A stretch of DNA of 64,000 bases, from positions 21,696-85,695 of the forward strand of contig JAGWTI010000002.1 in assembly GCA_028876065.1 (NCBI GenBank), read 5' to 3'. Numbering within the stretch: position 1 is the first letter of the stretch; the number at the start of each line of letters is the position of its first letter. Source of the stretch: Nitrospirota bacterium (lineage in GTDB: Bacteria; Nitrospirota; Nitrospiria; Nitrospirales; Nitrospiraceae). Below are positions 63,596 to 64,000 of this stretch, one piece after another. Position numbers and translations under genes: made by a program. The notes under the pieces were generated by a model that saw nothing but the letters and a program-made list of their open reading frames with translations, ran no database searches and had not been told where the DNA came from.

Positions 63596-64000
63596 TCAGA
63601 CTCCGTAATAACTCCGGTACCAATCCACGAATCGCCGGATGCCGACCTCGATCGGAGTATCGGGCTTGAACCCCACATCGCGGATCAGATCGTCCACGTC
63701 CGCATAAGTCGCCGGCACGTCGCCCGGCTGTAGCGGGAGCAAGACTTTCTCGGCTTTCTTGCCGAGCGCGACTTCCAGCACCTCGATGAAGCGCCAAAGC
63801 TCGACCGGATGATGATGACCGATGTTATAGAGGCGATAGGGCGCAGCGCTGGTGCTCGGATCCGGTGCGTCTCCGGACCAATCTTGATTCGGTCTCGCAG
63901 GGCAATCCAGTACCCTGAGAATGCCTTCGACAACGTCGTCGATATAGGTGAAGTCCCGTTGCATATTTCCGTGATTGAAGACCTCAATCGGCCTGCCGTC
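63596..64000 (-). CDS. NAD-dependent nucleotide-sugar epimerase (5' end cut by the window edge)
   Basis: The last 134 residues of a short-chain epimerase. GRPIEVFNHGNMQRDFTYID and DVVEGILRVL match UDP-glucuronate 4-epimerase-type proteins, as do YNIGHHHPVELWRFIEVLE and the final FVDWYRSYYGV. The N-terminal NAD site and catalytic Tyr lie outside the window. Directly upstream of the SLBB exporter, so an exopolysaccharide locus continues to the right. Confidence 0.88.
   Translation of the reverse strand, partial: DGRPIEVFNHGNMQRDFTYIDDVVEGILRVLDCPARPNQDWSGDAPDPSTSAAPYRLYNIGHHHPVELWRFIEVLEVALGKKAEKVLLPLQPGDVPATYADVDDLIRDVGFKPDTPIEVGIRRFVDWYRSYYGV

Overview
The window is 64 kb of high-GC bacterial chromosome, about 60-65% by eye, packed with housekeeping genes. 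Most genes lie on the minus strand. It is not a plasmid or phage: no integrase, transposase, CRISPR array or rRNA was seen. Gene content suggests a Gram-negative, deep-branching chemolithotroph. Relevant features are a secreted cupredoxin, a two-cluster ferredoxin, a Rieske ferredoxin, DsrE/TusA sulfur-carrier proteins, citramalate synthase, many HEAT-repeat proteins and an SLBB exopolysaccharide exporter. My best guess is Nitrospirota (Nitrospira-like). That rests on overall gene content; no single marker in the window proves it.

Layout. 1-3.3 kb: cysS (cut by the left edge), surE, tRNA-Pro(GGG), a MerR regulator and ihfA. 3.3-11.1 kb: a six-gene minus-strand amino-acid operon, read as aminotransferase, hom, thrC, a degenerate phosphoglycerate-mutase-like gene, lysC, cimA, under a near-consensus promoter. 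11.3-18.4 kb: a plus-strand operon pdxJ-acpS-nnr-tsaE-HIT-lapA-mutS, closed by a bidirectional terminator. 18.5-19.9 kb: two secreted proteins of unknown function under one strong promoter. 20-30 kb: the classical translation/RNA operon rimP-nusA-infB-ylxP-rbfA-truB-rpsO-pnp, followed by an M16 peptidase. 30.2-32.3 kb: a tight operon DUF192-Rieske-small beta protein-class IV aminotransferase. 32.4-37.9 kb: ferredoxin, cupredoxin, a membrane spermidine-synthase-like protein, a CBS protein and UDP-glucose dehydrogenase.

37.9-45.9 kb is the most unusual part. Five HEAT-repeat genes surround an O-methyltransferase. The last HEAT gene sits in an operon with a secreted protein and an alkaline-phosphatase-superfamily protein whose catalytic residues look lost. 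46.1-50 kb: a PstS-type phosphate-binding protein, an unknown 422-residue protein, and a low-GC island with a HEPN-like protein and a toxin-antitoxin pair. 50-64 kb: polA, small membrane and secreted proteins, DsrE and TusA proteins, nth, rpsU, a fused formiminotransferase-cyclodeaminase, a GIY-YIG-like small protein, a Kef-type antiporter, an SLBB export protein, and a nucleotide-sugar epimerase cut by the right edge.

Promoters were found by eye as sigma70-type hexamers 16-18 bases apart. Several match the consensus well and lie directly upstream of genes in the right orientation, but none has been tested. The most interesting points are the degenerate phosphoglycerate-mutase homologue in the threonine operon, the HEAT-repeat cluster, the secreted protein pair, the low-GC HEPN/toxin-antitoxin island, and the degenerate phosphatase-like protein.
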